Shown here: positions 38,486-64,000 of the stretch, in pieces
Numbering within the stretch: position 1 is the stretch's first letter
Layout: the number at the start of each line of letters is the position of its first letter
Origin: Uloborus plumipes
Lineage: Eukaryota; Arthropoda; Arachnida; Araneae; Uloboridae
DNA length: 64,000 nucleotides
Direction: 5' to 3'
Assembly (NCBI GenBank): GCA_038373865.1
Contig: JAXGGA010005163.1
Coordinates: 16,672 to 80,671 of the forward strand
Notes under the pieces: generated by a model
Database searches by the model: none
Seen by the model: the letters and a program-made list of their open reading frames with translations, nothing else
What the model was told of the DNA's origin: nothing
Made by a program: the position numbers and the translations under genes

Positions 38486-39047
38486 CAGTGAACTCTCACT
38501 TATACGCCGGCCCGACGGACTAACAGAAAAAGGCGCATAAGTGAGAGAGACGTATAAGTGAACATGCCTATTTTAAGGATTAAAACGCAACATAGTTTCT
38601 AATGAGAGAATGAATAAGAATTTTTTTTATAGAAAAGGGACATTTTACTACGGTTTTTGGCAATTACTGTAACGTAACTACAATGATAAAAAAGAGAAAA
38701 AAAAATTGTAGTATACCTAATTATAAACCGTTCCCTTTAAAACGATGCATAATAGATAATTGACCCTCTCCGAACTCTAGTTCAAGCGGAAAAAGTGCCT
38801 TCTGTGAGTAATAGAGGCAAAAGATTAAAGAGGAAAGTGAAGAAAAATGCTCACTTTTTAAAAGAAAATACATTTTTTTTTATTTTAGGGAAAACTCGGC
38901 GCATAAGTGAAATATTTATCTTTAGAGAGACGCATAAACGAATAATACTATCATTATTTTGCTATTTAATGTGCTGGGACTATTTAAAATCGTCGTATAA
39001 GTGAAAAAGGCTCACAAATGAGGCGGCGTATAAGTGAGAGTTCACTG
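38486..39047. mobile_element. Pogo/Tigger-like MITE, copy 2
   Basis: 562 bp, ends CAGTGAACTCTCACTTATAC and the exact inverse, TA at 38484-38485 and 39048-39049. It has the same length as the copy at 50823-51384. The frame at 38795-39004 crosses it without domain content. It lies about 430 bp downstream of the phosphatase stop codon. Confidence 0.88.
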
Positions 39048-39049
39048 TA

Positions 39050-39478
39050 ATTCAAAAGACTAAACTATCGCTTAAATGAAAAAATACGCAATGAATTTAT
39101 CTGAATGCAAACCGAAAGGCAAAATATGTTTGTCATGAAACATTTTTTACAATTTCGAGAAACGAAGTTCGATCAAGTATAGTGCCATGTAACTTTCAAT
39201 ACAAAACTCGCTGCTGCATCATCTACCGTAGTAAAAAACTCAGACAATTCGCTGAGAACTAATATTTATCATAAAACTTCATTATTTATCAAAAAGCAAT
39301 TCAAATCGAAGAATCGTAAATACCTGATTTTATGAGCTCACCGACTCTATGTTTGCTGATTTCTCCACTTCCCCGCGAAGCCTATTCACGTTTTCATACT
39401 CATACTCAAGTATGGCAAATACTTTGAACACTTATCACATTTAATAAAAACATGGCGAAGAACATCAATTTTTTTTTC
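39050..39478 (-). other. Presumed 3' flank / 3' UTR of the phosphatase gene
   Basis: This is AT-rich noncoding sequence between the stop codon and the pogo-like MITE at 38486-39047. No ORF or recognised RNA was seen. The transcript end cannot be placed from sequence; the MITE may lie inside or just beyond the 3' UTR. Confidence 0.4.
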
Positions 39479-62625
<23,147 letters not shown>

Positions 62626-63050
62626 CTTTAATCAAGAAACTGAAATTACTTAAAAGACTTAAAATCATAAAACGTATAAAAAGCATACTCAGAAATTATG
62701 AAAATATTATTATCGAAAAATGTGTTAAAGTACAAGACAAGTAAAAATTCTCAGCTTCAAATAATCAGTATTACTTATTTCTTCAGTAATTACTATACAT
62801 TTTAATCAAAGAAAAAATGTACTTTAAGCTTAAGATAATAAGACATCAGTACCAAAACGAAAAATATGTAACAGACAGTCTATTCACTAAAAAAACTGAA
62901 GAGTCAGATTTACAACAGATGTTTTACTATGTGCATAATTATTTTCGATTGATTATTTCTGTCTTGTGCATTTAGTTCCTTCAGTTATCGGTTTTTAAAA
63001 TTGTTAAATTAAGTTTATTTGCTTCTTTCCTACTTTTTTTTTGGCTCACT
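62626..63050. other. Intron upstream of exon A, no feature seen
   Basis: Searched on the minus strand for the exon encoding the GDxxY and GNHE metal-binding blocks; not found. Confidence 0.5.
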
Positions 63051-63054
63051 TTAA

Positions 63055-63297
63055 CCTGTTAACCGGGGAATTAGCTATTGCTCAACTTGTTTCACAATGG
63101 GGACTTTTTTTTCGCAGCGATAAGTAATATCACACCACAAATAATAATTCACATCTCAGTATGTAAATAATACAACACAATAATAAAAATATATAAAACA
63201 CTGAAATGCACAATAAGAATATACGAAAAATTTCGTCATGCCCATTGCTGTAGGCTTTTATGTATGACGAAATATTTCGTCATACCCAGTTAACAGG
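63055..63297. mobile_element. TTAA-flanked MITE (piggyBac-type), 243 bp, second family
   Basis: Ends CCTGTTAACCGGGG and ...CCAGTTAACAGG are inverted repeats between TTAA at 63051-63054 and 63298-63301. A subterminal ATTTCGTCAT.CCC motif is repeated three times (63230, 63266, 63276). It differs from the 509-515 bp TTAA family. Confidence 0.78.
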
Positions 63298-63301
63298 TTA
63301 A

Positions 63302-64000
63302 AGGCCACACGAACGACCCGATGTACAGGCTCGTTCTGCTGGCCTTTTCAAGATAAGAGTAAAGAATGTATTGTTCATTTTGTTAAAAACCTCTCCTACT
63401 TATTTCTAAAAATGAGTCTGTTTTTAACGCACATTATGTCCTGAGTAACGCGAGCTGGCGTATGAAAGAAATATTACTTTCCCACTCTCGGCGCTTTTCC
63501 TCTTATGGTTGTCACAGTTACGGCGCTGTTGCTTTTTTCCATAGCTTTAGCAACAATGGTTAAATGCAAACGGTGAAAATTGCTTTGTGCGTAAACTACT
63601 ATTCAATCAACGTTAATGAAATACTTTTTTAAAGTATTTTTTTACGGTCACTCATGATGGCAGGTCTTGGTAAAAAAAATCAACTATTCAGAACTAGATT
63701 TGTTAGAAAACGTTTAAAATAATTGAGAGATGATGATATAAATAAAAGTGTAAACCTAATTCGATAAACATAAAAATAAATGAAATGTCTCAACAGCATT
63801 AAAAATTCATTGCATAATACTCATATTGCAATAACTCATTGCATAAAAAATCTGGTATGGACCCCACACTATTTCCTTTTACGTGTAAATTTCTTAGTAG
63901 TTGCCTTAAGTGTTAAAAAAAGTGCTTGGAGTGAGCAAGGTAACAATTCAAATATTTACATCCCTAGTTTGTCACGAAACAATGCAAAAAAATGTTTTAC
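63302..64000. other. Noncoding stretch to window end
   Basis: No exon of the phosphatase gene, ORF or repeat end was recognised. Confidence 0.5.

Noticed and set aside
62626..64000. Upstream phosphatase exons with GDxxY or GNHE
   Set aside because: Looked for on the minus strand and not found; they should lie beyond the window.

Overview
The window is AT-rich animal DNA: long gene-poor stretches, split exons with GT..AG introns of 0.7 to 7.6 kb, TA microsatellites and a very dense load of DNA transposons. The element mix (Tc1/mariner, pogo/Tigger, piggyBac-type, hAT, PIF/Harbinger, Helitron) and the sequence of the one host gene suggest an arthropod, plausibly an arachnid. Species cannot be fixed from the sequence alone.

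One host gene is supported. Seven coding exons on the minus strand (62625 down to 39479) encode the C-terminal half of an ACP7-type purple acid phosphatase (metallophosphoesterase). Exon phases chain perfectly except in exon F (40697-40839), which is one base short and carries an apparent frameshift. The N-terminal exons must lie beyond base 64000.

Layout. 1-1.6 kb: a Tc1/mariner element inside an inverted-repeat element. 2.8-5.8 kb: a TTAA-flanked MITE, a 560-bp pogo-like MITE, a tRNA-derived SINE and a hAT MITE. 7.3-9.5 kb: a 1.57-kb palindrome nested in a double-ended Tc1/mariner remnant. 10.2-11.5 kb: a pogo-like element with a psq-type DNA-binding ORF and eight copies of its terminal motif. 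12.5 kb: a TA microsatellite. 14.1-19.8 kb: a PIF/Harbinger-like element carrying a Myb/SANT ORF, invaded by two related Helitrons, the second of which is itself invaded by another Helitron and a 302-bp MITE. 24.3-25.6 kb: a 1.37-kb palindrome. 25.7-29.2 kb: a four-level nest (TIR repeat element, hAT, Helitron, Tc1/mariner). 30.3-32.0 kb: four diverged direct repeats. 32.2 kb: the second TTAA MITE. 33-39 kb: mostly unique noncoding DNA with a hAT MITE, a short member of the TIR repeat family and a second pogo-like MITE.

39.5-62.6 kb is the phosphatase gene. Its introns hold a Helitron helicase remnant 35 bp from a splice acceptor, a 146-bp satellite in trimeric higher-order form, hAT elements, the second copy of the 1.57-kb palindrome, the third pogo-like MITE, a 2.66-kb inverted-repeat element, a roughly 158-bp tandem array inside a TIR element, a rearranged mariner with a nested hAT, and a 651-bp palindrome abutting a TA microsatellite.

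No intact transposase, rRNA gene, CRISPR array or bacterial operon was seen. The interest lies in nested insertions that can be dated relative to each other, large hairpins inside transcribed introns, and tandem-repeat growth inside TIR elements.
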